From the IMG/VR virus record IMGVR_UViG_3300022200_000009, positions 1-41,276 of that record: a stretch of DNA of 41,276 nt. The stretch is one strand, 5' to 3'. This document shows positions 13,024-22,390 of the stretch, in pieces; position 1 is the stretch's first letter; each line of letters opens with the position of its first letter. The stretch comes from a virus. The notes under the pieces are model-generated. The model did not search any database, was not told the origin of the DNA, and saw only the letters and a program-made list of their open reading frames with translations. A program made the translations under genes and the position numbers.

Positions 13024-14864
13024 TTTTTGTCACCTTCATTGTTTAGCGCCCTCTCAACCCTCTTCCTGAGTGCTCTGTCTTTTATCTTGTCTCGTGAGAA
13101 TTTTAGCACTGATAGCATTGGTGCACCATAAGACATGGACTCTATTGCCGCCAGTATTGCTGTAGATGTATTGCTGTTATTTACTGTTCCAGCTTGGCTA
13201 ACCATTACATCTCTTGCCACGTCATTTAAAAGTTTTAATTGCTCCGCGCCCTTAGCTCCAAATAGGTTAACAAGCTTCCCATTCTTATCAAGCGATGTGA
13301 CAATCCTATTCAATCCTGCAGATGAAATTACTGGGTTCCCATTTTGGTCAACTTGGTTGTTTTTTGTGGCTTCATTTCTTATTTGGCGTAAGGTAGATGC
13401 TTGCATTTCTTTCCATGCCGCCATGCCTTCTTGCCCCTGAGTTTGCAATGTTCTTCTTACCGCCTTCAGGTCATCAACACTGCCGCCAAATACAGCCTTG
13501 TTAACTATATTCTCCGTTGCAATTTTTCTATCGTCAGAACCGCGCTTTTTTCCTAAAATGTCTCTTATGATTCCTGTGTTTTCAAATTGTTTTGCGTACT
13601 GCCTCCGCAGCCCCCTAGCTCTTTTGTAAGCCTCCCCTCCGGCGCCATCAGTTGATGCATCAATAATATTTTTCATCTCAGATGCAACACGTAAATCGTT
13701 TGGGTCGTTATCCTTAGCGAATTTGTTTATTGTCTGCCGCAACTTCTCGGACTGCCCTAAAGTTAACTCACCAAGCTGCAATGTCCCATCATCTAATCTT
13801 CCAGACCCAACTCCTTGCACCTCTAGCTCGTCTGCAATAGTTTTCATTATCGGAGCAGATGTTCTTCCAGCTCTATTTTCATTCAAGTAACTTGCCAGTG
13901 GAGCCATATTTACTGGGGATGACATTTCTCCTGCCGCCTCAGCCTCTTTGTATGCTTTCCTGATTTGATTCTTTGCTACGGCAGCTTTAGACCTAATGGC
14001 GCTATCTACCATGCGGCCGGTCTCAAGCATGAAGTTAGTCTCAGGGAGCTCAGTTCCTGTTTGATCAATAAAAGAATCTAAGTTTTGCTGCAGTTGTAGA
14101 TTCTGCTCTGCATACCTATCTCTTATCGGCTTACCAATATCATTAGACTTTGCCGTTTCCCTCTCAAATCTTTGTTGTTCAAAATCTTTTTCTGCTTGCC
14201 CTTTTGTTAGCTTTATTGGTACTGGCAATTCATTTGCTTGAGCCATTCTGACCTGCCCGACAGGAACTTCTGCAGCGCCTACTGACAGACCTCCCATAAC
14301 TTCTGGCTTGCGCTTAGGAATCATTGACGGCAATTCCTTAGCGGCAAGTGACGACGCTTTTGCAGCTTGCGAGGCACCAGCCATCTGTTGTGGTGAGAAG
14401 CCTGCAACTACAGGAGGCAATGCACCTGCTAGCTCTCCAATTCCTGCAACATATTCTTGCCCAGCCTGAGTCCTTGGAGTGTAGGTTAAGTCAGACGCAC
14501 CTTGCTCTGCCATCTGCTGAGCCTCTTCAGCGGTCATATATCCGGCAGCTTGTCTAGCTAATCCCCTAATAGCTCCAACGCCATAACCTATAGCGCCAGT
14601 TGTTGAGCCAGTTCCCATGGTTAACCCAGCTTCCAGCGCTCCGATTGCCTTGTCTGCAATTGACGGCTCCGGCTGCTTTGTAGGCTGTTGGTTAATGTCG
14701 GCTATAGTCGAATTTTCACCAGTACCTACTGGTATTTGTGTTATTGGCTCATTAACTGAATATTTGCTGAATAGCTCTTCAAGCTCTTGCTCTGTTGGTG
14801 GCGAGTCTCCTTCAAGCTCTAGCGTCATTCCTGTTTTAGGGTCTGTCACTTCATATACTGGCAT
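13020..14864 (-). CDS. Ejected internal virion protein, gp16-like
   Basis: A 614-residue protein in the place of P22 gp16 and of nearly the same length (about 609 in P22). It opens with a small domain (MPVYEVTDPKTGMTLEL, then DSPPTEQELEELF) common on ejected proteins, followed by a Gly/Ala-rich stretch (about 75-190) that could be membrane-active and long coiled-coil helices (about 215-600). In P22 the corresponding protein is ejected with the DNA and helps it cross the inner membrane. Identity rests on order, length and composition. Confidence 0.7.
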   Translation of the reverse strand: MPVYEVTDPKTGMTLELEGDSPPTEQELEELFSKYSVNEPITQIPVGTGENSTIADINQQPTKQPEPSIADKAIGALEAGLTMGTGSTTGAIGYGVGAIRGLARQAAGYMTAEEAQQMAEQGASDLTYTPRTQAGQEYVAGIGELAGALPPVVAGFSPQQMAGASQAAKASSLAAKELPSMIPKRKPEVMGGLSVGAAEVPVGQVRMAQANELPVPIKLTKGQAEKDFEQQRFERETAKSNDIGKPIRDRYAEQNLQLQQNLDSFIDQTGTELPETNFMLETGRMVDSAIRSKAAVAKNQIRKAYKEAEAAGEMSSPVNMAPLASYLNENRAGRTSAPIMKTIADELEVQGVGSGRLDDGTLQLGELTLGQSEKLRQTINKFAKDNDPNDLRVASEMKNIIDASTDGAGGEAYKRARGLRRQYAKQFENTGIIRDILGKKRGSDDRKIATENIVNKAVFGGSVDDLKAVRRTLQTQGQEGMAAWKEMQASTLRQIRNEATKNNQVDQNGNPVISSAGLNRIVTSLDKNGKLVNLFGAKGAEQLKLLNDVARDVMVSQAGTVNNSNTSTAILAAIESMSYGAPMLSVLKFSRDKIKDRALRKRVERALNNEGDKK

Positions 14865-14865
14865 G

Positions 14866-16125
14866 TTATTTAACCTTTACTTTGAAACGACCAATGTTAG
14901 ACTGCTGCTGGGACGTCTGTTGTTCATCGTTAACCTGCTCTGGCGTCAGTAGATTCCCGCTGCCAATCCTTTCTCTGGCTTTCATTAGTGTTCCCTCTAT
15001 GACCTTGAGTTCTCGCTTGAATTCTTCCTTGCTCATGCCAGTGTCTAAAGCAGATAGCGAGGCAGAAACTTTAGCGCCCTCAGAGTTAGATAAAGCGCCC
15101 ATTCCGGATAAGCTAGGAACCATGGCCAAAAACGATTGAGCATCTAACTTTTCAAGTTGCCGCTCAAAGTTGTATGCGTCACCGCCTCTCAGTGATGGGG
15201 CATAGCTGGATATACCAACAGCAGAATCAAGTCCTGGATGTTTTGAAATTGATGCCAACTGCTGAAGTTGTGAGTTAATTGACGCGACTGAATCTGCCTT
15301 CGATTTTTCAGCAGCCTGCATCTCTCTAGTCGATTTTTGAACAGCTTGCTCTTTTGTTTGCAGTTCTGCCTTACCTGTAGCAGTACCCTCTAATGCAGTT
15401 TGTTTTTCTGCTTCCCTGTTTGCCAATATTGGGCTTAACTTCTTCTCAGTCCCAACTTTTACATCAGCCTGAGCCTGCGCTCTTTCGCCAGGTAGGATCA
15501 TCTGTTTAAACTGAGCTGCGTATGGGTCATTATTGGCTTCCATTTCCCGCAGCATTTTTATTTGCTCGCCTGCCACTCCGCCTTGGTTCATCGTTGAAGG
15601 GTCATCAGGGAAAATCCCAGACTTCCGCAGAGTTTTAACAATGCCACTTAATGCTCCAGCTTTTTGCTCATCAGGTAAGTCTTTAATACCTAAAATCATT
15701 TCCGCGGTAGCCGGTGAACTTTTTACAAATACGTTTGCAGCTTCTGTAATAAGACTATTTCTTGACTTATCATCATTGGCAAATAAAGCGCCAAACAAAG
15801 GCATTGCAGCTGATTGCATTGATTGCATGCCAACCTTCTGAGTTAGCGCTTGTATTTCCTGAACTCCACGCTCAAGCGATTGGTCATTCTGCTGCAAAGC
15901 CTGACCACCACCCAGCATGTTCATTAATGACTGAGCGGCCTTAGGGTCTTTAGCCATCAAGCCTTGGATTACTTGCTCACGATTGGCTCCATTCTGGATT
16001 TGCAGTGCAGCTTCTTTTACTGCGTTATTGGCGTTATAGTCGCTAATCATGCCGCCAATTGCAGCGCCAGTTTGCAAGCCAGAGCGCAAGCCGCGCCCTT
16101 GCTGATAAATACTTGTATCAAACAT
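14866..16125 (-). CDS. Ejected internal virion protein, gp20-like (419 aa)
   Basis: Follows the P22 order (gp7, gp20, gp16). The start at 16125 begins MFDTSIYQQGRGLRSG and lies 1 bp after the previous stop; a TTG start four codons upstream would overlap that gene. The product is rich in Gln, Ala and Lys with a long coiled coil (about 220-300). Its first 70 residues are paralogous to the 94-residue protein encoded just upstream. Presumed to be packaged inside the head and delivered with the genome. Confidence 0.65.
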   Translation of the reverse strand: MFDTSIYQQGRGLRSGLQTGAAIGGMISDYNANNAVKEAALQIQNGANREQVIQGLMAKDPKAAQSLMNMLGGGQALQQNDQSLERGVQEIQALTQKVGMQSMQSAAMPLFGALFANDDKSRNSLITEAANVFVKSSPATAEMILGIKDLPDEQKAGALSGIVKTLRKSGIFPDDPSTMNQGGVAGEQIKMLREMEANNDPYAAQFKQMILPGERAQAQADVKVGTEKKLSPILANREAEKQTALEGTATGKAELQTKEQAVQKSTREMQAAEKSKADSVASINSQLQQLASISKHPGLDSAVGISSYAPSLRGGDAYNFERQLEKLDAQSFLAMVPSLSGMGALSNSEGAKVSASLSALDTGMSKEEFKRELKVIEGTLMKARERIGSGNLLTPEQVNDEQQTSQQQSNIGRFKVKVK

Positions 16126-16126
16126 C

Positions 16127-16411
16127 TCAACCCCCAAACATATTAGTCAAGCCAGATGCTACTGAGCTTAACGCATTTGAGCTTGTAGCGCCATCACCCA
16201 TACCAAGCAGCTGTTTTAATCTAGCGCCTATTGTTGGGTTTTTAGCGTCCAGCTCTGCAATAACTTGCATCTTGTCAGCTCCTGATTGTATTTGCTCGAT
16301 AGCCTGCTTTAGCAGCGCGTCATTATCTGCACCATGAAATGCTTGCTGGCCTTGCGCATACCCACCGCGCAATCCGCCTTGTTGTTGATTGTAAAAGCTG
16401 GTATCAAACAA
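16127..16411 (-). CDS. Small paralogue of the following ejection protein (94 aa)
   Basis: MFDTSFYNQQQGGLRGG at the start, and IQSGADKMQVIAELDAKNP with LLGMG later, match the first 70 residues of the next gene (MFDTSIYQQGRGLRSG; IQNGANREQVIQGLMAKDP; MLGGG). This is a tandem duplication in which only the N-terminal module survives here. It may be an independently packaged small virion protein or a decaying copy. The frame is intact, with no early stop. Confidence 0.65.
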   Translation of the reverse strand: MFDTSFYNQQQGGLRGGYAQGQQAFHGADNDALLKQAIEQIQSGADKMQVIAELDAKNPTIGARLKQLLGMGDGATSSNALSSVASGLTNMFGG

Positions 16412-16412
16412 A

Positions 16413-18407
16413 TTAACCTCCGAATATTGAGCCGATGACAGTGCCGACGCCTTCTCTCATGCCAGCAGCTGACCCGACTGTTCCAGCCGCCTGAGCGTTG
16501 CCTTGACCGACAGCGATATTGCCTTGAGTAGAGCCTTGGCCTGTTGCCAAGTTAGCAAGGATTGACGCTAGGTTAGCTTGAGACTGGGCGCCAGATGTAG
16601 CTCCGCCAGTTAGCAGTTGAGCCAACTGAGATGCTGTATTTGTGTCAAGACCTGCCAGCATTTGGCCTAAGTTAAGCTGGTTATTTGAAAGAGCGCCAGT
16701 TGTTTGACCAAGCTGTGTAGCAACATCGCGCCCAGCCTGCGAGCGAAGCCCTGACATTTGCTGGCCTGCATTGCCGTAGGCGTTGCCAACTTGCTGACCT
16801 GTGCCGGTGAACAGTTGAGCTAGATTATTTCCAGCGCTACCGATTGAGCTAGCTTCATTTTGACCAAGTCCAGCGCGCAAACCGCCGATAGTCCCGCCAA
16901 GCTGATTCAATGTATTTCCGGCAAACTGACCACCCTGAGCTGCATAGTTTCCAGCCTGAGCGCCAGCCTGAGCGCCCAAGTTCGCAAGATTTAATCCTGC
17001 ATTTGCCTGCATGCCAGCTTGCTGCCCCATTAGATTTGCTTGCTGCCCAGCAATTTGACCAATCAAGTTAGCACCGCTAATGCCGCCAGTTTGGCTAAAC
17101 TGACCTTGCTGAGTAGCCGCTTGCTGTCCGCGCTGCGCAATATTTCTCATATTTTCAAGTTGCTGCTGCTGATTTTGCGCAGCAATGCCGTAAGCCTGTT
17201 GCTGTAGCGCTGTTTGCGTAGAGCCACCACGCAGCCCGCCAGTTGCAGACGCATTACGCAACAAAGCCTTCTCCTGCTGCTGGCGTAAAAACTGTTGCCC
17301 TGGAGATTCAATAAACTGATTGATGGCGCCCTGCTGGGCTTCTGCGCCTAACGCCCCAGATAAGGCTGCCTCTTGTTGTTGCGCGGCCTGCCCAGTGCTT
17401 GAGTATGGATTGAGATATTCAATTGCTCGACCAGTAGACTGGTCTATTCTACCAAGGCCTTGGTCTTGAGCATTAGCTAGTATACCTACGCCAGCACCAA
17501 TTGACCCGCTAGCCGCATTTATCCCACCAAGTATGTCTGACCTACCAATAGCATTAGCATTCAATACGTCATTTCTTGCCTGCCCAAAGCCTTGATTAGC
17601 TGCACCTAAAGCTTGATATCCGTATTGATTAAGTGCATTCTCCGCACCTCCAACACCAGAGCGTAACGCTCCAAGCTGACCGCCAAGAGATTGCTCAAGC
17701 GCATTTTGCGCCATTCCAGCCCCTTGCATGTAAGAGCCAACCTGTCCCTGCAATCCACCTTGCAAAGCCTGCTCAGCACCAGCTAGACCAATACCTGATG
17801 TGTCAGGAGCCTGAATCGTTTGAGCTGCAGGCAATGGCTGAGATTGAGTTGTTTGCGGCATTGCGGTTGCTTGCTGATTTACTTGCATAGGCTGGTAATT
17901 CTGGTTCGGCACTCCGCCGCCCATGAATGGACCGCCGTCTTGCGCTGATAGCGTTGGGATTCCTTGCATTGACTCAAATGAGCCACCGCCTTTCTGAATG
18001 CCGTACTGCTGTTGTGACTGCATTGGATTGCCAGTAAGTGGTGACATTTGGCGCAGACCGCCAGCCTGCATTGTTTGCGGCTGTTGTGGTAATTGCATTT
18101 GCTGTGGCCTCCCAAGCAGCGCAGACATTACTGCATCATTACCGCTTTGTATTGTTTGATTTGAGTTTGAAAATGATTGGCGAAGAATATCTGAAGCCGA
18201 CGCTTTGCCTTGACTGATTAAGTCGCCAGCCTGAGCGAATGCGTTGCTAATATTCTGGTATGACGGACCCATATATTTAAGGATGTCATCACGCGCCTGA
18301 TTGTAATACTGCTGATTAATCTGCGACGCTTTCTCACCAGCTGCAATCTGCTGTTGAGCTGCCTTCTTTTCAGCACCGCCAAACCATGTGTCTTTAACAA
18401 AGCTCAT
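16413..18407 (-). CDS. Large Gln/Gly/Ala-rich internal virion protein (664 aa)
   Basis: Placed where P22 has gp7 but far longer. The N-terminus (FGGAEKKAAQQQIAAGEKAS, about 9-28, then NQQYYNQARDDIL) matches an N-terminal module shared by many ejected virion proteins. The rest is low-complexity: Gln-rich tracts at 95-190, then repeats of GAQAGNYAAQGGQFAG type with GQQ and Gly/Leu/Ala periodicity to the end. Such sequence favours extended, flexible chains that could unfold to pass through the tail. The C-terminal GTVIGSIFGG is weakly hydrophobic. Biochemical role uncertain. Confidence 0.65.
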   Translation of the reverse strand: MSFVKDTWFGGAEKKAAQQQIAAGEKASQINQQYYNQARDDILKYMGPSYQNISNAFAQAGDLISQGKASASDILRQSFSNSNQTIQSGNDAVMSALLGRPQQMQLPQQPQTMQAGGLRQMSPLTGNPMQSQQQYGIQKGGGSFESMQGIPTLSAQDGGPFMGGGVPNQNYQPMQVNQQATAMPQTTQSQPLPAAQTIQAPDTSGIGLAGAEQALQGGLQGQVGSYMQGAGMAQNALEQSLGGQLGALRSGVGGAENALNQYGYQALGAANQGFGQARNDVLNANAIGRSDILGGINAASGSIGAGVGILANAQDQGLGRIDQSTGRAIEYLNPYSSTGQAAQQQEAALSGALGAEAQQGAINQFIESPGQQFLRQQQEKALLRNASATGGLRGGSTQTALQQQAYGIAAQNQQQQLENMRNIAQRGQQAATQQGQFSQTGGISGANLIGQIAGQQANLMGQQAGMQANAGLNLANLGAQAGAQAGNYAAQGGQFAGNTLNQLGGTIGGLRAGLGQNEASSIGSAGNNLAQLFTGTGQQVGNAYGNAGQQMSGLRSQAGRDVATQLGQTTGALSNNQLNLGQMLAGLDTNTASQLAQLLTGGATSGAQSQANLASILANLATGQGSTQGNIAVGQGNAQAAGTVGSAAGMREGVGTVIGSIFGG

Positions 18408-18870
18408 TGAGCACCTCTTGCTGAGTTGCGCCTAGGTAGATTTGGTCTATTAAGACGCCATCCAGCGCGTAGCTTCTGCGATTGACACCCTCATTAATAA
18501 ACCCAAACTGATGCGCGTATGCAATTACGTTAGGGTAACAAATAGGGATTATCGCGGTTAGTTTGTGTGCCCATGGCGCAATATCGAAAAAGTATCGAAG
18601 AATTTCCGCGCCTATGTCTTTGGAGTGCTGTCTTTTGGCTGGTAATACATGCGCGTGAACATCAACTGTCGCCGCGCCTAATTTGTCAAAAATGAATACT
18701 GCTGATAATTCGTTGTCAACCTTGCACGCGATGAAGCATGTCTTTTCAGGGTTTACGTCAATATCTTGACAGTCACCCTCTGCAATCGTCTTAATTATGG
18801 CTGGATGCCGTAGTATTTCAAGTATTTCTGACTTATCGAAAGTCCGATAAACTACGGTATTATTTTCCAT
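18394..18870 (-). CDS. GNAT acetyltransferase-like protein in the P22 gp14 position
   Basis: A 158-residue protein whose pattern (CFIACKVDNELSAVFIFDKL, VDVHAHVLPAKRQHSKDIGAEIL, then PICYPNVIAYAHQFGFINEG) follows the GNAT fold, including the final strand-helix with N/A-H-x-x-G-F. It lies between the gp10-like gene and the ejection genes, where P22 carries the head assembly protein gp14, which I recall as DUF2824. The acetyl-CoA loop (R/Q-x-x-G-x-G/A) is degenerate here, so catalysis is doubtful and a structural role is likely. It overlaps both neighbours. Confidence 0.6.
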   Translation of the reverse strand: MENNTVVYRTFDKSEILEILRHPAIIKTIAEGDCQDIDVNPEKTCFIACKVDNELSAVFIFDKLGAATVDVHAHVLPAKRQHSKDIGAEILRYFFDIAPWAHKLTAIIPICYPNVIAYAHQFGFINEGVNRRSYALDGVLIDQIYLGATQQEVLNELC

Positions 18871-19106
18871 CCTGTCAAAATTCCGGCGCTTGTTGATTTA
18901 ATATACATTGTATCTGTCAAAACATTGACGCACAAGCTAAACCGTTGAGCGTCTAGCGCGCCTTCTGGCGAGCCTTCAATTTCAAATCCGTTGACTTGCC
19001 TCGTTACACCTTCACACCAAGATGCAAAGCGCTGCTCGGGTAATCCGCCATTAACTATTTGCGTTGTGCGAAATGGTGCAATAATCTTTTTATCTGCCAC
19101 CGCCAA
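18852..19106 (-). CDS. Hypothetical protein (84 aa) between tail and ejection genes
   Basis: No family recognised. Sequence such as FASWCEGVTRQVNGFEIEG and NVLTDTMYIKSTSAG suggests a small beta-rich protein. It overlaps the gp10-like gene by 17 bp and the acetyltransferase-like gene by 19 bp. It occupies the place of the P22 tail needle gp26 but is far too short to be one. Confidence 0.6.
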   Translation of the reverse strand: MAVADKKIIAPFRTTQIVNGGLPEQRFASWCEGVTRQVNGFEIEGSPEGALDAQRFSLCVNVLTDTMYIKSTSAGILTGWKIIP

Positions 19107-20553
19107 AGTCTCCTATCAGCCCGATAATCACCAGCTTGCAGTTATCGGAAAAGTCAAATCGATACACTCGAGCATTGCGGCACATGCCTAGCCTATTCCA
19201 TGTTGGCTGTATTTTGTATTCCCCAATCATACCAACTTCCCGAGTTGATTCGACGCCCCACGTTTTGCCACCATCATCGCTGTAAGACATATCGACAGCG
19301 CCACCACGACCAGCTACGGTATCATTGCCGCCATCAATTATTAATTGAACTGACGACCAAAATGTGCAGCCTCCAGAGTTGTTGAATGGCCCCGCAGTAA
19401 CGCGACGGCGGATATACTCGCCATACTCTGTATGTACTGCGCTGCTTAACTGGCCAATTCGACCAGAAACAAAGTCAGCAGCGAACAATCTGTTGTAAGC
19501 CTGCACAACTGAGTTGACACGCCATCTTGTTTGTTGTCCGTTAATGAATGATTTCCGCTCGTGCCAAACTGGTTTTTGCGACAATGAAGACGCTTTTGCG
19601 TCATACACTAAACAGGTGTCTGGCAATATCCATCCGGCGAACACAGCGCCATCTTGCGAGTATTGAAACCCCACAATTGACTCAACTTGCTCTTGCGAGT
19701 ATTGCAGCAGCAGGTACTCAATCGCAGTTGTTGAAATACGGTCAAAGTTGTTTCCACTAAACTGATAAATTGCAGGCTGTCCGCCAATGTCTGCACCAAC
19801 AAAACCGAATGAGTTGCCGAAAGGTACAATTGAATTCCTAGCTCTTACGCCGACAGGCAATACTGAACCCTGTATCGGCTGAAATGGGAAATTCAGGGCG
19901 CCGACGTTTTGCCAGATTTCTGTTGTTTCAGAGCCGCCAACAAATAGCTGTCCTCGGCTAACATGAATGCCAACAATGTCATCCGGGTCAGATTCCGCCT
20001 CTGCAAAGTCTAACCCATCATAAGATAACCCGTCATTTGGCGCGGAGTTGAACAGCGTTCTCTGCGATTGATGGATAAAGTAACTACCAGCGTAAACAAC
20101 TTGTCGAGATGGGCCTAAATCATAATATGGGGCTGACGTAATCGTCTGCAGCATATCTGATGAGCGAGTATAGATATAACCTTTAATGTCAGGGACAACG
20201 ATGCAAAGCTGGTCGCCATTATCAGCCATTGACACATAATCAGCGCCTTCAATCTCGCCGATATCAACAGGATTAAAAGACTCTACTCCGTCAACTGTGA
20301 CGTTTCGGTCCAACCTGTAAAGGCGCTGCCCACAAACGAAATATGGCACCCCAGCCATCACATGCGCTCCGCGATTTTTCTTCTCGTCACCCACGTTTAA
20401 AATTAGCTGCAATCCTGGAGTTTGGAATAGCTGCGCTTTAGTGTACGCGCTGGTCTCTGGAACCGAAACATACCAGTTCGTACACTCCTGCGCCGCCACA
20501 GGAATAGAGCTTGATACATAGTAACCCGTTGCAATCGGTAGCTCTGTTCTCAT
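19090..20553 (-). CDS. Packaged-DNA stabilisation protein, P22 gp10-like
   Basis: A tail-hub protein that closes the portal channel after packaging. The 487-residue protein has the gp10 opening (ATGYYVSSSIPVAAQECTNW, about 7-26), a beta-rich core with repeated blade-like segments (VMAGVPYFVCGQRLYRLD, YVSMADNGDQLCIVV, VGIHVSRGQLFVGG) and FGNSFGFVGAD in the middle. The length is close to P22 gp10 (about 472). It lies between the gp4-like gene and the gp14 position, as in P22. Confidence 0.8.
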   Translation of the reverse strand: MRTELPIATGYYVSSSIPVAAQECTNWYVSVPETSAYTKAQLFQTPGLQLILNVGDEKKNRGAHVMAGVPYFVCGQRLYRLDRNVTVDGVESFNPVDIGEIEGADYVSMADNGDQLCIVVPDIKGYIYTRSSDMLQTITSAPYYDLGPSRQVVYAGSYFIHQSQRTLFNSAPNDGLSYDGLDFAEAESDPDDIVGIHVSRGQLFVGGSETTEIWQNVGALNFPFQPIQGSVLPVGVRARNSIVPFGNSFGFVGADIGGQPAIYQFSGNNFDRISTTAIEYLLLQYSQEQVESIVGFQYSQDGAVFAGWILPDTCLVYDAKASSLSQKPVWHERKSFINGQQTRWRVNSVVQAYNRLFAADFVSGRIGQLSSAVHTEYGEYIRRRVTAGPFNNSGGCTFWSSVQLIIDGGNDTVAGRGGAVDMSYSDDGGKTWGVESTREVGMIGEYKIQPTWNRLGMCRNARVYRFDFSDNCKLVIIGLIGDFGGGR

Positions 20554-21165
20554 TTAGTTTGCCTTGTGGGTTCGCGAAAAGTTGTATGTCACGCCGTATA
20601 TCGAGCATGATGCATCGCTAACAACCCTAACTGTCCCGCCGTTTAGCTCCCAAGTATTTAGCGTGTAAGCTGAGGGCAGCGCGTACATGATTCCGCGAGC
20701 TATTCCGGCGCCGCGCGGGAAGCTAAAAGACTGACGGTAAAGCTGACCAACTGGCGACCCTATGTCGATCCAAATGTCCATATATTGATTTGGGGCTGAC
20801 GGCACAGCAAAGAAAAAAATCTGCATAGACAAGCCATCGCCATTTCTGCCAGTTATTTTTCCAGCAGTGTAAAATGATGCGATATCAGTCGGCTTTTGAG
20901 TTTCAATCTTTGTTCCGGCGTTATTCGGAAGATTGGTATCTGTAGCAGCAGATAATGAAAATGGAGACCCGACCGTATATTGAGTGTCAACATAGGACGC
21001 CCATCCGCTAGATGTCTCTGTTGTCATGCTAATGGCGCTTGCCAAACTACCATAACCAGTAGGTGCGCCAGCTGTATTCGGCAGGTCTTTTAAGATAATA
21101 TCATCAGACACCATCCTTGGTACTTGGCTATAGTTTTCATTGTTAATGCGTGTTTTAGTAGTCAT
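20554..21165 (-). CDS. Receptor-binding/fibre protein sharing an N-terminal anchor with the tailspike
   Basis: A 203-residue protein. Residues 1-40 (MTTKTRINNENYSQ..., SDDIILKDLPNTAGAP.GYG) are near-identical in pattern to the start of the 485-residue spike-like protein at 22391-23848. The remaining 160 residues are beta-rich (IFFFAVPSAPNQYMDIWIDI) and unrelated to that protein. The common part probably attaches both proteins to the same virion site and the variable part meets the receptor. The start at 21165, 1 bp beyond the gp4-like stop, matches the paralogue's start exactly. Confidence 0.65.
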   Translation of the reverse strand: MTTKTRINNENYSQVPRMVSDDIILKDLPNTAGAPTGYGSLASAISMTTETSSGWASYVDTQYTVGSPFSLSAATDTNLPNNAGTKIETQKPTDIASFYTAGKITGRNGDGLSMQIFFFAVPSAPNQYMDIWIDIGSPVGQLYRQSFSFPRGAGIARGIMYALPSAYTLNTWELNGGTVRVVSDASCSIYGVTYNFSRTHKAN

Positions 21166-21166
21166 G

Positions 21167-22087
21167 TCAATAATACCTATAAACTTCGACCTTGATAGAA
21201 TCGCCGTCGTTATCAAATGCCATGTTGCCAGACAGCAACTCGTCTGCTTTTTGCTTTAACATTGCTTGCCGGTCTTGCTCCAGCCCGTATTCATCCATTA
21301 ATCTCACAGCAAGCAGATACGCCAAAGTCTCTTGCCACTCATCAGGAAAGTCAGGCGCGTCAATATTATTGAGTGCGATTACTAGCGGACGAATGTAGGT
21401 CATGCGCATGACGTTTACATTCGCTTGAGCTGTTGGCCATACGTATAAAACACCACTGTTTAATTGTGGTGAATAGTAGTATTGGCTTACTGAGCCTTGC
21501 GTAGTCTTGTCAGGTTGATTGAAATACTCATCGCGGCTAAACGGGTCAAGCGGGATTTCAGAATCAGTTATGCGATATGCAAACTGAGCGTTGACAATCC
21601 GCAAAGGTCTTTGAATTGTGTCAGTATAAACATAAATTGTATTGCTTGATGCTGCGTCAGATGGTAAAGCATCGGTTAGTGTAATCGTAACACCTGCCGA
21701 TGCTAAAGACGCGGTTGTCCAGTGGAATGCGCCAGAATCAAGCAGCACGCCAACCTTATCTCCAAGCAGCACATTGGTAGCTGCGACAGTGATTGATGTC
21801 GCTCCGGTGATTGCAGCGGCGCTTAATGAGCGACTACGCAAGTCATCACGATTGACTACGCGGTCAGAGTTAGCGCCCATGGTGTAAAACTGCTTGCCTT
21901 GCTCCATCAGAACGATAGCTTGCGTTTCCGTCCAAAGATGGTTGTAGTTAGTTTGAAGCCATAGCACTAGCTCATTCAGTGAGTCTAGCGCATCGTTTCT
22001 ATCTTCTGCCTGCAATGGCTGGTTGCGGTCTAAAACCCGAACCAGTCGCAATGCTCGCTTAATGATGTTTAGTGCAGTAGTCGCCAT
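21167..22087 (-). CDS. Head-tail adaptor, P22 gp4-like
   Basis: Forms the ring under the portal. The first 60 residues (ALNIIKRALRLVRVLDRNQPL, then DALDSLNELVLWLQ) are the helical gp4 signature. The last 60 residues (FPDEWQETLAYLLAVRLMDEYGL) contain the matching closing helices. In between is a 100-residue insertion with Thr/Ala-rich beta sequence (GATSITVAATNVLLGDKV), making it 306 residues against about 166 in P22. The insert resembles an Ig-like or decoration domain. Confidence 0.8.
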   Translation of the reverse strand: MATTALNIIKRALRLVRVLDRNQPLQAEDRNDALDSLNELVLWLQTNYNHLWTETQAIVLMEQGKQFYTMGANSDRVVNRDDLRSRSLSAAAITGATSITVAATNVLLGDKVGVLLDSGAFHWTTASLASAGVTITLTDALPSDAASSNTIYVYTDTIQRPLRIVNAQFAYRITDSEIPLDPFSRDEYFNQPDKTTQGSVSQYYYSPQLNSGVLYVWPTAQANVNVMRMTYIRPLVIALNNIDAPDFPDEWQETLAYLLAVRLMDEYGLEQDRQAMLKQKADELLSGNMAFDNDGDSIKVEVYRYY

Positions 22088-22344
22088 TATAGGTCATCCG
22101 CTGTTGGCACGTAAAAATACAAATCATCGTCGTTTTCTGGCTCAGGTCTGGCAATGTCCACAGTTTGCTTATCGGCTTTAGCTTTGATATTAAGCTGCGG
22201 ATGTTTCGGACTAAAACACTCATTGCACGCAAGCAAGTTATCCCACTGCAGGCGCGTTTCCGAGCGCTTAAAGATAAGAGCGCACAAGTCGCATCTTACC
22301 TTGTGGTCGCCTGCTGTGTATTTACTTGCTTTTGTGCGGGTCAT
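22087..22344 (-). CDS. Conserved zinc-finger phage protein (85 aa)
   Basis: CDLC (about 18-21) and CNEC (about 40-43) around KRSETRLQWDNLLA, then FSPKHPQ. This is a short protein common near head-tail genes of phages, with C-x2-C pairs that should bind zinc and a conserved E/D-P-R/K-H-P-Q segment. Its function is not established. It begins the block that ends in gp4: its stop touches the gp4-like start. Confidence 0.7.
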   Translation of the reverse strand: MTRTKASKYTAGDHKVRCDLCALIFKRSETRLQWDNLLACNECFSPKHPQLNIKAKADKQTVDIARPEPENDDDLYFYVPTADDL

Positions 22345-22390
22345 GTTATGCCTTTGGTTGCTTTGTTGGTGCCATTTTATGCCTCTTTCA

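Noticed and set aside
14617-14952. Plus-strand frames over the ejection-protein genes
   Set aside because: Antisense shadows without ribosome-binding sites, with Ser/Pro/Leu-rich composition typical of the reverse strand of Ala/Gly/Gln-rich genes.
18852-19106. Tail needle (gp26) at this position
   Set aside because: The product has 84 residues and no coiled coil; P22 gp26 is over 200 residues with a long trimeric coiled coil.
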